Shown: in pieces, positions 1 through 6,498 of the stretch
Layout of the letters: the number at the start of each line of letters is the position of its first letter
How positions within the stretch are numbered: position 1 is the stretch's first letter
Source: Wolbachia endosymbiont of Cylisticus convexus
Lineage (GTDB): Bacteria; Pseudomonadota; Alphaproteobacteria; Rickettsiales; Anaplasmataceae
NCBI RefSeq assembly: GCF_003344345.1
Contig: NZ_QPIP01000091.1
Span: 1-9,614, forward strand
Direction: 5' to 3'
Length of the DNA stretch: 9,614 bases
The notes under the pieces: model-generated
Database searches by the model: none
What the model saw: only the letters and a program-made list of their open reading frames with translations
What the model was told of the DNA's origin: nothing
Position numbers and translations under genes: made by a program

Positions 1-15
1 TGGCTTTGTTGCATC
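1..15 (+). repeat. Left terminal inverted repeat of the IS5-family element
   Basis: Bases 1-15 are the exact reverse complement of 1063-1077. The inner 14 bases (2-15) are the likely true transposon end. Beyond the perfect part, similarity between the two ends drops to scattered matches. Confidence 0.85.
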
Positions 16-1076
16 ACTCAAGAGAAAAGAACTGGCAGTTACTGACAAAATTCATTATAGAATAGCCATTTAACCATTGAAGAAAAAATATGCCACAGCA
101 AATGAAAGTCAGTAACTGCAATGAATATAACAAATTTCTCCAAGAAAGAGGAAATATTTTTCATTTTATTAATAGAAAATTGGTACGAACATGGTCCAAA
201 AGTGTTCGGTGGCAACAATATTTACAGTGATAAAGTTGTGATTTTAGTGCATATAGTCGCTAGTCTCTTTAGAATTGGCTTAAGACAAACGGTAGGGTTT
301 ATAAAAGGATATTTGCAGCAAGTAGGAAAAGGCTTAGCAGTCATTAGCTATTCGCAGGCTTCAAGAAGGTTTAAAAAACTCAATATTAAGATCAATGATT
401 GCAGAGTTGACAAAAACAATATGGAAGATATTGAAATTGCCATAGACAGTACAAGTATCAGTATTTATAATAATACCCCTGGTCACAGTAAGGAAAATAG
501 TAAAGATAGAAAGTATCGCAGCTATGAACAGACAAGAAAATTGCATGTAATGTTGAATATAAATAGCAAAAACGCCATAGCTGTAAAATACAGTAACGGT
601 GTCTACTCTGATCACTTGTGATCTGCTAAAAAAAGTTGATTTTCAGCATGTCGTAAAAGTACTATATGCCGATAGGGCGTACGATAGGCATAAGCTTTAT
701 AAATTATGCAAAGAATATAATATAAAAGCAAAAATTCTACCAAAAACCTGTGCAGCAGAGCATTTAAAAATAGACTACATGTCTGATAGGAACACTGCTA
801 TTAGGTTAATCAAATTACATAATGAAGATGGTATGAAGAAGTGGAAAGAAAAAGTAAATTATGGAAAGAGGTCATATATTGAGGTTTTTTTTTCGCGACT
901 AAAACAAACATTTGGGTTTAGCTTTAGAAATAAATCCGAAGTAAATCGTGAAAAAGAATTGCTAATAAAATGCTACTTACTCAATAAATTTATTGAAATT
1001 GGCGTCGCTAAATTTGAGATAGCTTCATGAATTTATTATACATTATCTACTATCCAAAGAGCGATGCAACAAAGCC
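2..1076 (+). mobile_element. IS5-family insertion sequence (IS903-like ends)
   Basis: Complete in outline. A perfect 14-bp terminal inverted repeat, GGCTTTGTTGCATC at 2-15 and its complement at 1063-1076, bounds a transposase region of about 900 bp. The GGCTTTGTTG end resembles the ends of the IS903 group of the IS5 family, and the protein looks like an IS5-type DDE transposase. The repeat can be drawn one base longer on each side (1 and 1077). However, A1077 continues naturally into the neighbouring palindromic repeat, so 2-1076 is preferred. Only one base of left flank is visible, so a target duplication cannot be tested. The transposase frame is broken, so the copy is probably immobile unless helped in trans. 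Confidence 0.85.
121..1030 (+). pseudogene. IS5-family DDE transposase, split by a frameshift
   Basis: Two reading frames together spell one IS5-type transposase of about 300 residues. The first runs 121-621 (166 aa) and carries the first catalytic aspartate in IAIDSTS (D109). It continues with the block around KYRSYEQTRKLHVML. It stops at a TGA at 619-621, just after GVYSDH. The second frame picks up at once with CDLLKKV and runs to a TGA at 1028-1030. It holds the second aspartate in LYADRAYD and the catalytic glutamate in YIEVFFSRLK. Dropping one T near 616 joins the frames, so this looks like a one-base insertion. Some IS5 subgroups use programmed frameshifting, but I see no classic slippery heptamer here, so decay is more likely. 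The ATG at 121 follows the left end closely, as expected. Confidence 0.85.
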
Positions 1077-1077
1077 A
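1063..1077 (-). repeat. Right terminal inverted repeat of the IS5-family element
   Basis: GATGCAACAAAGCCA is the exact complement of the left end. The final A probably belongs to the flanking palindromic repeat and not to the element. Confidence 0.85.
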
Positions 1078-1196
1078 CTGGGATCTAGATATAAAAACAT
1101 TTGCAAATTGTTCAATGAACAACAGATTCTAGGAGCATACAATGTCCATGATGAAAGATAAAATAGGCTGGATCCCAGTGTCACGCACTGGGATGA
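1077..1196. repeat. Wolbachia-type palindromic repeat, interrupted by the IS5-family element
   Basis: The 3' hairpin is intact. ATCCCAGTG at 1172-1180 and CACTGGGAT at 1186-1194 form a perfect 9-bp stem around TCACG, followed by GACAG. ACTGGGATCTAG, immediately right of the insertion sequence (1077-1088), matches the right arm of a second such hairpin; compare ACTGGGATCCAG in rsmH at 3837-3848. The left arm should lie beyond the window start, which suggests the IS landed within the repeat. About 80 bp of AT-rich spacer lies between the two parts. The motif resembles the dispersed palindromic elements known in Wolbachia. Confidence 0.7.
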
Positions 1197-1229
1197 CAGG
1201 GAAAAAAGGCACTTGGATAACAATATTTT

Positions 1230-1259
1230 TTGTACTTTTGCATTCAATGTTCGTACAAT
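1230..1259 (+). promoter_or_regulatory. Possible promoter for map
   Basis: TTGTAC at 1230-1235 and TACAAT at 1254-1259, 18 bp apart, form a plausible sigma-70 type -35/-10 pair about 50 bp upstream of the map start. The two hexamers are also near inverted copies of each other (TTGTAC/GTACAA). This is pattern matching in AT-rich DNA, so it is tentative. Confidence 0.3.
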
Positions 1260-1310
1260 TATGTGTCAAGCAGTGGAATCTACTACGCAAGATGTGAATT
1301 ATAATAAGAA

Positions 1311-2102
1311 ATGGAAAACATGAACATAACTATACATTCACAAGAAGATTTTGACTTTATGCGTAAAGCTGGCAGGCTTGCAGCTGAAACTCTTGATTTC
1401 ATTGCACCATACGTCAAGGTAGGTGTAACAACTAATGAGTTAAATGATCTATGTCACGACTTTATAATCAATGCAGGTGCAATTCCAGCACCACTGAACT
1501 ATAAGGGATATCCAAAATCAATTTGCACTTCAAAAAATGCTGTTGTATGTCATGGTATTCCTGATGATAAACCTCTTAAAGATGGAGATATTTTAAATAT
1601 TGACGTTACAGTGATTTTAAATGGCTGGTATGGTGATACAAGTCGTATGTTTTGGGCTGGTAAACCCTCAATAAAAGCAAAGCGTTTGTGTAATGCTACT
1701 TATAATGCGCTAATGGAAGCAATAAAACAAGTCAGGCCAGGCAATAAGTTAAATGAAATAGGACTTACTATAGAAAAATATATTGGAGATTTCGGATATT
1801 CTATCGTACGCAATTATTGTGGACATGGCATAGGAAAGGTTTTTCATGCTCCACCAAATGTTGTACATTTTTATGATGAAGATGAGGATCTTGTCTTAAA
1901 AGAAGGCATGTTTTTTACAGTAGAACCAATGATCAATGCTGGAAATCATGAAACTCTGCTTAGTAAGCTAGATGGCTGGACAGTGACAACACGTGACCTT
2001 TCACTTTCTGCACAGTTTGAGCATACGCTTGGGGTAATAAAAGATGGTGTTGAAATATTTACATTATCACCTAAGAATTGGCATTTTCCACCTTATGATT
2101 AG
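1311..2102 (+). CDS. map: Methionine aminopeptidase, type I
   Basis: Removes the initiator methionine from nascent proteins in the cytoplasm using a two-metal centre. The 263-residue product has the usual bacterial length and a complete ligand set: D98 (LNIDVT), D109 (YGDTSR), H172 (GHGIG), E205 (VEPM) and E237 (FEHT). The substrate-binding histidines H81 (CHGIP) and H179 (FHAPP) are also present. There is no N-terminal zinc-binding linker, so it is the plain type Ia form. An in-frame ATG three codons on (1320) has a slightly better purine stretch (GGAAAA) in front and could be the real start. It stands alone, facing the convergent transporter gene across about 30 bp. It reads as intact and functional. 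Confidence 0.97.
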   Translation: MENMNITIHSQEDFDFMRKAGRLAAETLDFIAPYVKVGVTTNELNDLCHDFIINAGAIPAPLNYKGYPKSICTSKNAVVCHGIPDDKPLKDGDILNIDVTVILNGWYGDTSRMFWAGKPSIKAKRLCNATYNALMEAIKQVRPGNKLNEIGLTIEKYIGDFGYSIVRNYCGHGIGKVFHAPPNVVHFYDEDEDLVLKEGMFFTVEPMINAGNHETLLSKLDGWTVTTRDLSLSAQFEHTLGVIKDGVEIFTLSPKNWHFPPYD

Positions 2103-2135
2103 ATTTTTTTAAACACTTGGTTTTCGAAAAAATCT
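2101..2135. terminator. Possible bidirectional terminator between map and the transporter gene
   Basis: AGATTTTTT at 2101-2109 and AAAAAATCT at 2127-2135 are perfect 9-bp inverted repeats in the gap between two convergent genes. The arms provide T runs in both directions. The stem is almost all A-T and the loop is 17 bases, so it would be weak; position is the main argument. Confidence 0.4.
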
Positions 2136-3357
2136 AACTCTTAACTTGTGATATAGCAACTAACCCAATTAGTGCACAGAAAATCATGTAAAAACTTGCT
2201 AAAGCTCCTTGTCCTGTAATCTTGATAACAGTTGTGCATATAAATGGTGCAAGACCACCAAAAAATCCAGAAGCTATATTCCTTGATAAGCCAAATCCAC
2301 TGTATCGCACCCTTGTTGGAAATAATTCACACATAAACGCGCTAACAGGACCAAGCGATGCAGCTATTGGGATTATAAAAAGAACGTGCGCCATTATGGC
2401 GAGCAAATTATCACCACTTAGTATCATTGAAAAAACTGGATAACTTACTACTATAAAAGTCACAAATGCAAATTTCATGACTTTTTCTCTTCCTATCTTA
2501 TCAGAAAGTATTGCAAATAGTATAGTCAGTCCTCCAAGTGCAATTTGGTTCAATACTTCCACTATATGGTTAAAGTGAGTGTTGATTGTTGATGCAAGTA
2601 CATTGAAAAACACTAAATATATGTAAAGAGATGCATTTTCAACTATGTCAACTCCCACTGATATTAAGAAAGGTTTTTTATAGCCATTTAATAGTTCTTT
2701 TAACGGTAATTCATGTGGCTTTTCCTGCTTTTTATACTCTGGGCTTTCGTCAAGTATATATCTCATGTATATGCTGATTAATCCCATTACAAAACTAAAA
2801 ATAAAAGGCAATCTCCATCCCCAAGATTCAAAATTAGATACTTTCTTGCATATGAGTACCGCTATAAGACTTAATATTGAGCCGAGAATTGCGCTTAATA
2901 CTTCAATACTGCCAAAAAATCCTCTTTTATTCTTAGGAGCATGCTCTATTAAAAATGGCGCATTTCCTGCCTCTCCTCCAAGGGATATACCCTGCAATAA
3001 TCTTAAACATACCACCAGTATTGATGCTAGTACTCCAATTTCTTGATAACCCGGAACAAAGGCAATAAGTACGGTCGATAGAGTCATCAATATAATAGAG
3101 AGAAATAGAGCAATCCTTCTTCCATATTTATCGCCAATGTGGCCAAATATAGCAGCACCAATTGGTCTTATTAGGAAACCCACTGCAAACACTCCAAAAG
3201 CTTTAAGTATGCTGACTAATTTGTCATCTGACGGAAAAAACACATCTCCGATTATGCTTATTAGATGACTAAAAAGCATATGATCATACCACAACAAAGT
3301 GTTACAAATTAAACTTGATAGTATTACTTTTGTCATTTGTTGCACAAAATCTTCCAT
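2134..3357 (-). CDS. MFS transporter, metabolite:H+ symporter (MHS) family, ProP-like
   Basis: Predicted inner-membrane proton symporter of 407 residues with about 12 hydrophobic segments. MHS-family marks appear in order: N-terminal LLWYDHMLFS (21-30), GFLIRPIGA (60-68), the loop 2-3 signature FGHIGDKYGRR (71-81), LQGISLGGEAGNAPFLIEHA (121-140), WGWRLPF (179-185), the repeated loop LSDKIGREK (284-292), and ELFPTRVRYSGFGLS (344-358). E. coli ProP is about 500 residues with a C-terminal coiled coil used in osmosensing. Here the protein ends just after the last helix, so that part is absent. Substrate cannot be read from sequence; proline/betaine or a dicarboxylate are the usual options, so I give no gene symbol. 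There is no Shine-Dalgarno sequence before the ATG, but a good promoter lies just upstream. It is divergent from rsmH and reads as intact. Confidence 0.9.
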   Translation of the reverse strand: MEDFVQQMTKVILSSLICNTLLWYDHMLFSHLISIIGDVFFPSDDKLVSILKAFGVFAVGFLIRPIGAAIFGHIGDKYGRRIALFLSIILMTLSTVLIAFVPGYQEIGVLASILVVCLRLLQGISLGGEAGNAPFLIEHAPKNKRGFFGSIEVLSAILGSILSLIAVLICKKVSNFESWGWRLPFIFSFVMGLISIYMRYILDESPEYKKQEKPHELPLKELLNGYKKPFLISVGVDIVENASLYIYLVFFNVLASTINTHFNHIVEVLNQIALGGLTILFAILSDKIGREKVMKFAFVTFIVVSYPVFSMILSGDNLLAIMAHVLFIIPIAASLGPVSAFMCELFPTRVRYSGFGLSRNIASGFFGGLAPFICTTVIKITGQGALASFYMIFCALIGLVAISQVKS

Positions 3358-3369
3358 AATTTGTTTGAT

Positions 3370-3397
3370 ATTATAGTAATATTACTTACTTTTTCAA
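3370..3397 (-). promoter_or_regulatory. Strong candidate promoter for the ProP-like gene
   Basis: Read on the minus strand: TTGAAA (complement of 3392-3397), 16 bp, then a consensus TATAAT (complement of 3370-3375). A start about 7 bases beyond the -10 would give a 5' leader of only about five bases before the ATG at 3357. That fits the lack of a ribosome binding site, so the transcript may be near-leaderless. Confidence 0.5.
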
Positions 3398-3461
3398 ACG
3401 CGAATTATGTAAATATTATATTAATAATATTATCTTATTAAATCTTAATATTTTTATATCG

Positions 3462-3489
3462 TTGATTATATTTAAATATCCTTTATTAT
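3462..3489 (+). promoter_or_regulatory. Possible promoter for rsmH
   Basis: TTGATT at 3462-3467 and TATTAT at 3484-3489 are 16 bp apart, about 68 bp before the rsmH start. The 200-bp divergent gap is extremely AT-rich, so chance matches are easy and this is weak. Confidence 0.25.
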
Positions 3490-3557
3490 ACCTATATATT
3501 TCCATATATTTTTTGGCAAGAAAGTTATTTTAATTTAAGTGCACAAAGTCTCTTGAT

Positions 3558-4514
3558 ATGACACATACTCCAGTTTTGTTAAAAGAGATGCTATTGCAAT
3601 TATTACCACAAAGTGATAGCATATATGTAGATGCCACATTTGGAGCTGGAGGATATAGCAAAGCAATATTAGAGTCCGCTGATTGCAAAGTGTATGCAAT
3701 TGATAGAGATGAAACAGTTACCGAATTTTATGATGATCTGAACGTTAAATATCCTAATAGAATAAAATTGTTTATTGAAAAGTTTAGTAATATTAAAAGT
3801 ATACTGAATAAATCTTCTGTCATCCCAGTACTTGATACTGGGATCCAGAAAAAAAATAACTGGATTCCAGCGTCACGCGCTGGAATGACATCAAATGGAG
3901 TGGATGGCATAGTTTTTGACGTTGGAGTTTCATCTATGCAACTCAACAATGGAAACAGAGGATTTTCATTTTTACGTGATGGTCCGCTTAACATGAGCAT
4001 GGATAACTATTCTCATATGAATGCTTCAACGTTTGTTAACGCTTTACGTGAAGAAGAGATTGCAAACACTATATACAATTACGGGGGCGAGCGTCATTCT
4101 CGTAGAATCGCAAGAGCGATAGTAAATACGCGGAAGAAGAAAACTATCAAAACTACATTTGAACTTGCAGATATCGTACGTTCTGTAGTGTTTCGTGGAA
4201 AAAGCAAGATTGACCCTGCCACTAGGACATTTCAGGCGATCAGGATATGGGTAAATGATGAGCTAGGAGAGCTTGAAAAGGGTATTAAAGCTGCATCTGA
4301 GATTTTAAACGAGAATGGCAAATTAATCGTTGTCACCTTTCATTCTCTAGAAGACCGTATAGTTAAAATCCTTTTTAAAGATTTATGTGAATCAGAATCT
4401 ACCAAGACATTCTCTCTTTTAAATAAAAAAGTGATGAAAGCAAGTGCAGAAGAAGTAAACACAAATCCACGAGCGCGTTCAGCAAAACTAAGAGCTATAC
4501 AGAGGTTGTCATGA
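3558..4514 (+). CDS. rsmH: 16S rRNA (cytosine-N4) methyltransferase RsmH (MraW), with an in-frame palindromic insert
   Basis: Methylates N4 of C1402 in the 16S rRNA decoding site using S-adenosylmethionine. The product has 318 residues. The start MTHTPVLLKEM is the family N-terminus, although no clear ribosome site precedes it. Motifs in order: SAM-binding VDATFGAGGYS (24-34), VDGIVFDVGVSSMQL (115-129), GFSFLRDGPLNMSMD (135-149), HSRRIARAIV (180-189), PATRTFQAIRIWVNDEL (220-236), FHSLEDRIVK (261-270) and NPRARSAKLR (303-312). Residues about 88-111 (VIPVLDTGIQ to WIPASRAGMT) have no counterpart in the family and are encoded by a palindromic repeat. They fall just before the conserved VDGIVFD strand, in a stretch expected to tolerate additions. 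Without them the length is about 294. The stop overlaps the ftsL start as ATGA (4511-4514), the normal dcw-cluster order. Confidence 0.96.
   Translation: MTHTPVLLKEMLLQLLPQSDSIYVDATFGAGGYSKAILESADCKVYAIDRDETVTEFYDDLNVKYPNRIKLFIEKFSNIKSILNKSSVIPVLDTGIQKKNNWIPASRAGMTSNGVDGIVFDVGVSSMQLNNGNRGFSFLRDGPLNMSMDNYSHMNASTFVNALREEEIANTIYNYGGERHSRRIARAIVNTRKKKTIKTTFELADIVRSVVFRGKSKIDPATRTFQAIRIWVNDELGELEKGIKAASEILNENGKLIVVTFHSLEDRIVKILFKDLCESESTKTFSLLNKKVMKASAEEVNTNPRARSAKLRAIQRLS
3818..3891 (+). repeat. Wolbachia-type palindromic element inside rsmH
   Basis: About 74 bp made of two imperfect hairpins that are also inverted relative to each other. Hairpin one has ATCCCAGTA (3822-3830) pairing TACTGGGAT. 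Hairpin two has ATTCCAGCG (3864-3872) pairing CGCTGGAAT (3878-3886). The outer ends TGTCATCCCA and TGGAATGACA also pair, so the whole element is a long palindrome. It adds a whole number of codons without a stop. The same motif occurs intergenically at 1077-1196. Protein-coding palindromic repeats are known from Rickettsia and Wolbachia. Confidence 0.85.
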
Positions 4515-4778
4515 GGACCTTTTGTATCATTTTAATAATTATGTTTTCTTTAGCATTACAGGGTTATTTAAGGTAAAATTACACGTCCTGTCACTAAATA
4601 GAGAGCTAACACAAATAAAACGTGAAATTAATTTAGTGCAAAAAGCGACATAAAAGTCCTGCGAGCAGAATGGAGTTATTTGAGTAATCCAAAAAGGCTG
4701 GCAAGCCTTATGGAGAAATACCTAAAAAATAACTCTTTGATACTAGCTAGCCAGGTTCGACTCTCTAAATGGCCGTAG
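4511..4778 (+). pseudogene. ftsL: Cell division protein FtsL, broken by two single-base losses
   Basis: FtsL is a small bitopic membrane protein that joins FtsQ and FtsB in the divisome. The gene starts at the ATGA overlap with rsmH, its standard place. Frame one gives a membrane segment, FCIILIIMFSLALQGYL, then stops at TAA 4574-4576. Frame two continues KVKLHVLSLNRELTQIKREI, the coiled-coil part, and stops at 4651-4653. Frame three gives KVLRAEWSYLSNPKRLASLM, the most conserved FtsL block, and ends at TAG 4776-4778. Restoring one A near 4571 (TTTAAG to TTTAAAG) and one A near 4651 (ACATAA to ACAATAA) yields a single 89-residue protein with KATIKVLRAEW in register. The coding signal is well preserved, so the breaks are recent or are sequencing errors. 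The piece is too short and split to appear as one open frame. Confidence 0.85.
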
Positions 4779-4842
4779 TGTGTTAGCAAAATTAAAAACC
4801 CATAGTAACGATTAGATTTAAGCTTTTAGATAAACACACTAC
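4775..4842. repeat. 10-bp inverted repeat between ftsL remnant and the NDUFS4-like gene
   Basis: GTAGTGTGTT at 4775-4784 is the exact complement of AACACACTAC at 4833-4842, enclosing 48 AT-rich bases. It lies between two convergent coding regions and overlaps the ftsL stop codon, so a terminator role is possible. There is no clear T tract and the loop is long. Confidence 0.35.
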
Positions 4843-4850
4843 AATAAAAC

Positions 4851-5150
4851 TTACTTTGGCATGAAATTATTTGCATAAGATTTTGGCAGCCTTTTAACAT
4901 CTTTTGGCATTTCAATTGTGTATTTTGTGTTATGTTTCTTTGCATAAGATACTGCTTTTTCAAGAGAATCAAACTTTAATGCAATCTGTTTTTTTGGGTC
5001 TTTTGAGCCAACCCACCCCATCAAAGGTTCAATATAGTAAGAACAAGGTTCAACTTTTAAGTACCAGAATTTTGTATTACCTAGACCAGATTGTGTTGCA
5101 GTTTTTGTTGGCCTATAAATCTTAAAAACTACTTGATCGTCAATACTCAT
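4851..5150 (-). CDS. NADH dehydrogenase (complex I) accessory subunit, NDUFS4-like
   Basis: A 99-residue protein of the ETC complex I subunit family, the bacterial counterpart of mitochondrial NDUFS4 (18 kDa), found mainly in Alphaproteobacteria. It is expected to sit on the peripheral arm of NADH:ubiquinone oxidoreductase and help assembly or stability. Family features visible: FKIYRPTKTATQSG near the N-terminus (residues 9-22), then NTKFWYLKVEP (25-35), IEPLMGWVGSKDP (40-52) with the conserved EPLMGW core, and the C-terminal FDSLEKAVSYAKKH and YTIEMP segments. Length and order match alphaproteobacterial members. No membrane segment is present. It faces the ftsL remnant and diverges from rplY. 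It reads as intact. Confidence 0.9.
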   Translation of the reverse strand: MSIDDQVVFKIYRPTKTATQSGLGNTKFWYLKVEPCSYYIEPLMGWVGSKDPKKQIALKFDSLEKAVSYAKKHNTKYTIEMPKDVKRLPKSYANNFMPK

Positions 5151-5188
5151 AGCTCTTACTAAGTAATCTTAAGTATATATCTAAATAA

Positions 5189-5219
5189 ATTCTTTCACAA
5201 AGAATTAGTGTGAAAGAAT
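5189..5219. repeat. Perfect 11-bp inverted repeat in a divergent promoter region
   Basis: ATTCTTTCACA (5189-5199) and TGTGAAAGAAT (5209-5219) flank a 9-base spacer. It lies between the NDUFS4-like gene (start 5150, minus) and rplY (start 5293, plus). No T run follows on either strand in the way a terminator requires. An operator-like dyad or a structured leader on the minus transcript are the alternatives. Weak -10-like TATATT sequences follow it on the rplY side around 5246-5272. Confidence 0.6.
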
Positions 5220-5280
5220 GAAGTTTAAAATAAATATTTTTATGTTATATTATTAAATTATATTAAAAGGATTAGCTGAA

Positions 5281-5295
5281 TAGGAGTAATCGATG
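5281..5295 (+). promoter_or_regulatory. Ribosome binding site for the original rplY start
   Basis: AGGAG (5282-5286) sits six bases before the ATG at 5293. It is one of the clearest Shine-Dalgarno sequences in the window and places the original start at 5293, not at the internal ATG 5355. Confidence 0.7.
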
Positions 5296-5903
5296 GTACA
5301 GCAAGAAATGGTAACAATTAATGCAGAATTACGTGATGTAAAAAAAAGAAAGAGATGCAGGCTCTTAGGGAAAAGGGAAGTATACCTGCAGTTATATATG
5401 GCAAAGGGCATGATAACGTAAATTTGACACTATCTGCAAAGGAATTTACTAAGCAATATAAATTAGGTACTCTTTCTGCACATCTAATAGAACTGGATAT
5501 TTCGGGTAAAAAAGAATATGCTCTTGTTCGTGATATTCAATGGCATGTAGTAAAGGATACTGTGCAACATGTTGATTTTCAGTTTGTTGATAAAGGTAGT
5601 GAAATTAAAATAGATATACCTTTATCGTTCATAAATGAAAGTAAATCACCAGGAATTAAATTAGGTGGAGTGCTTAATGTTTTGTGTCGTTCTATTACTG
5701 TCAAATGCTCTCCTGATAAAATACCTCAAGTCATAGAAATTGATTTATCTGGCAAAATGATTGGTCAGTCTATACATATCAATGATGTAAAATTACCAGA
5801 AGGTGTTAAGTTTGTAGTTCATGAGGAAGAAAATTTCACCATTGTGACAATCTCTGCTGCTGATAGTGATATTGAAAAGCCTCAAACAAAAACAGAGGAG
5901 TAG
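5293..5903 (+). pseudogene. rplY: Ribosomal protein L25 (CTC/TL5 form), N-terminus out of frame across an A8 tract
   Basis: L25 of the general-stress CTC type binds 5S rRNA in the large subunit. The true start is the ATG at 5293: AGGAG stands at 5282-5286 with good spacing, and the first residues MVQQEMVTINAELRDV are the family N-terminus. After an A8 run (5340-5347) that frame fails and stops at 5419-5421. The rest reads from an internal ATG at 5355 (MQALREKGSIPAVIYG) to the TAG at 5901-5903, 182 residues. It includes KKEYALVRDIQWHVVKDTV and the TL5 C-terminal domain. One more A (A9) would give DVKKKKEMQALREKG and a full 203-residue protein. The downstream frame is clean, so either the change is recent, polymerase slippage on the A tract supplies some full-length protein, or it is a sequencing error. 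The internal ATG lacks a clear ribosome site. Confidence 0.85.
5340..5347 (+). repeat. A8 tract at the rplY frame break
   Basis: Eight consecutive A residues lie exactly where the N-terminal frame and the body frame of rplY separate; nine would restore the gene. Poly(A) tracts of this length can cause transcriptional slippage in AT-rich endosymbionts. Confidence 0.75.
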
Positions 5904-6469
5904 TGCATTTAATAGCTGGGCTTGGTAATCCTGGTAGTCAATATGAATTAACTCATCATAATATCGGCTTCATCATCGTTGATGCAATCTACAAATATTG
6001 GAATTTTCAGTCATTTTCTAAGAAAGCCGATTACTTGATAACCTCTGGCATAATTAATAATAATAAAATCATGCTGATAAAACCTTATTCATTTATGAAT
6101 AATTCAGGTATCCCTATTACAAAAATAAAAAATTTTTACAAGTTATCGCTAGATAATATTGTTGTCATACATGATGATGCTGATTTGAAATTTGGAAGAA
6201 TAAAAGTAAAAAAAGGCGGCAGCTCTGCTGGACATAATGGACTTAAGTCTATAGATAGCTTTATTGGTAATGATTATTGGCGTTTGAGATTTGGAGTGGG
6301 TAGGCCTGAAAATCAGAAAAGCTTAGCAGATTATGTGTTATCAAAATTTTCAAATTTTGATAACGTTATCCTCTTAGTAGAAAAAATAGCAAAAAATATA
6401 CACTTAATGCTGCAAGGAGATAACACAGCTTTTATCAACTCGGTTGGGAGTATGTTAAATAAACTTTAG
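5903..6469 (+). CDS. pth: Peptidyl-tRNA hydrolase
   Basis: Releases tRNA from peptidyl-tRNAs that drop off the ribosome; an essential cytoplasmic enzyme. The 188 residues match the bacterial Pth length. Active-site residues are all present: N9 (LGNPG), catalytic H19 (LTHHNIG), N66 (FMNNSG), D91 (HDDADL) and N112 (GHNGLKS). RLRFGVGRP (127-135) and the later DYVLSKF are further family marks. The start is a GTG whose first G is the last base of the rplY TAG, a one-base overlap that implies translational coupling; rplY-pth is a common bacterial pair. MHLIAGLGNPG is the canonical N-terminus, so no other start is needed. No terminator is evident after it, and mobile-element debris begins about 30 bp downstream. 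Confidence 0.97.
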   Translation: MHLIAGLGNPGSQYELTHHNIGFIIVDAIYKYWNFQSFSKKADYLITSGIINNNKIMLIKPYSFMNNSGIPITKIKNFYKLSLDNIVVIHDDADLKFGRIKVKKGGSSAGHNGLKSIDSFIGNDYWRLRFGVGRPENQKSLADYVLSKFSNFDNVILLVEKIAKNIHLMLQGDNTAFINSVGSMLNKL

Positions 6470-6498
6470 TATAGCAATCGAATAGGACATCTACCGTC

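Noticed and set aside
1077..1200. Possible CRISPR-like or terminator repeat
   Set aside because: Hairpin arms match the Wolbachia-type palindromic element in rsmH. There are no regularly spaced direct repeats and no T tract after the stem.
1050..1247. 65-codon open frame on the minus strand over the IS end and palindromic repeat
   Set aside because: It spans an IS boundary and a hairpin repeat with no recognisable protein features.
2222..3046. Plus-strand open frames within the transporter gene
   Set aside because: Both are antisense shadows of a clear MHS-family transporter on the minus strand.
3728..4000. 90-codon open frame on the minus strand antisense to rsmH
   Set aside because: It owes its length to the palindromic element, which is open on both strands. 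The plus-strand frame carries all RsmH motifs.
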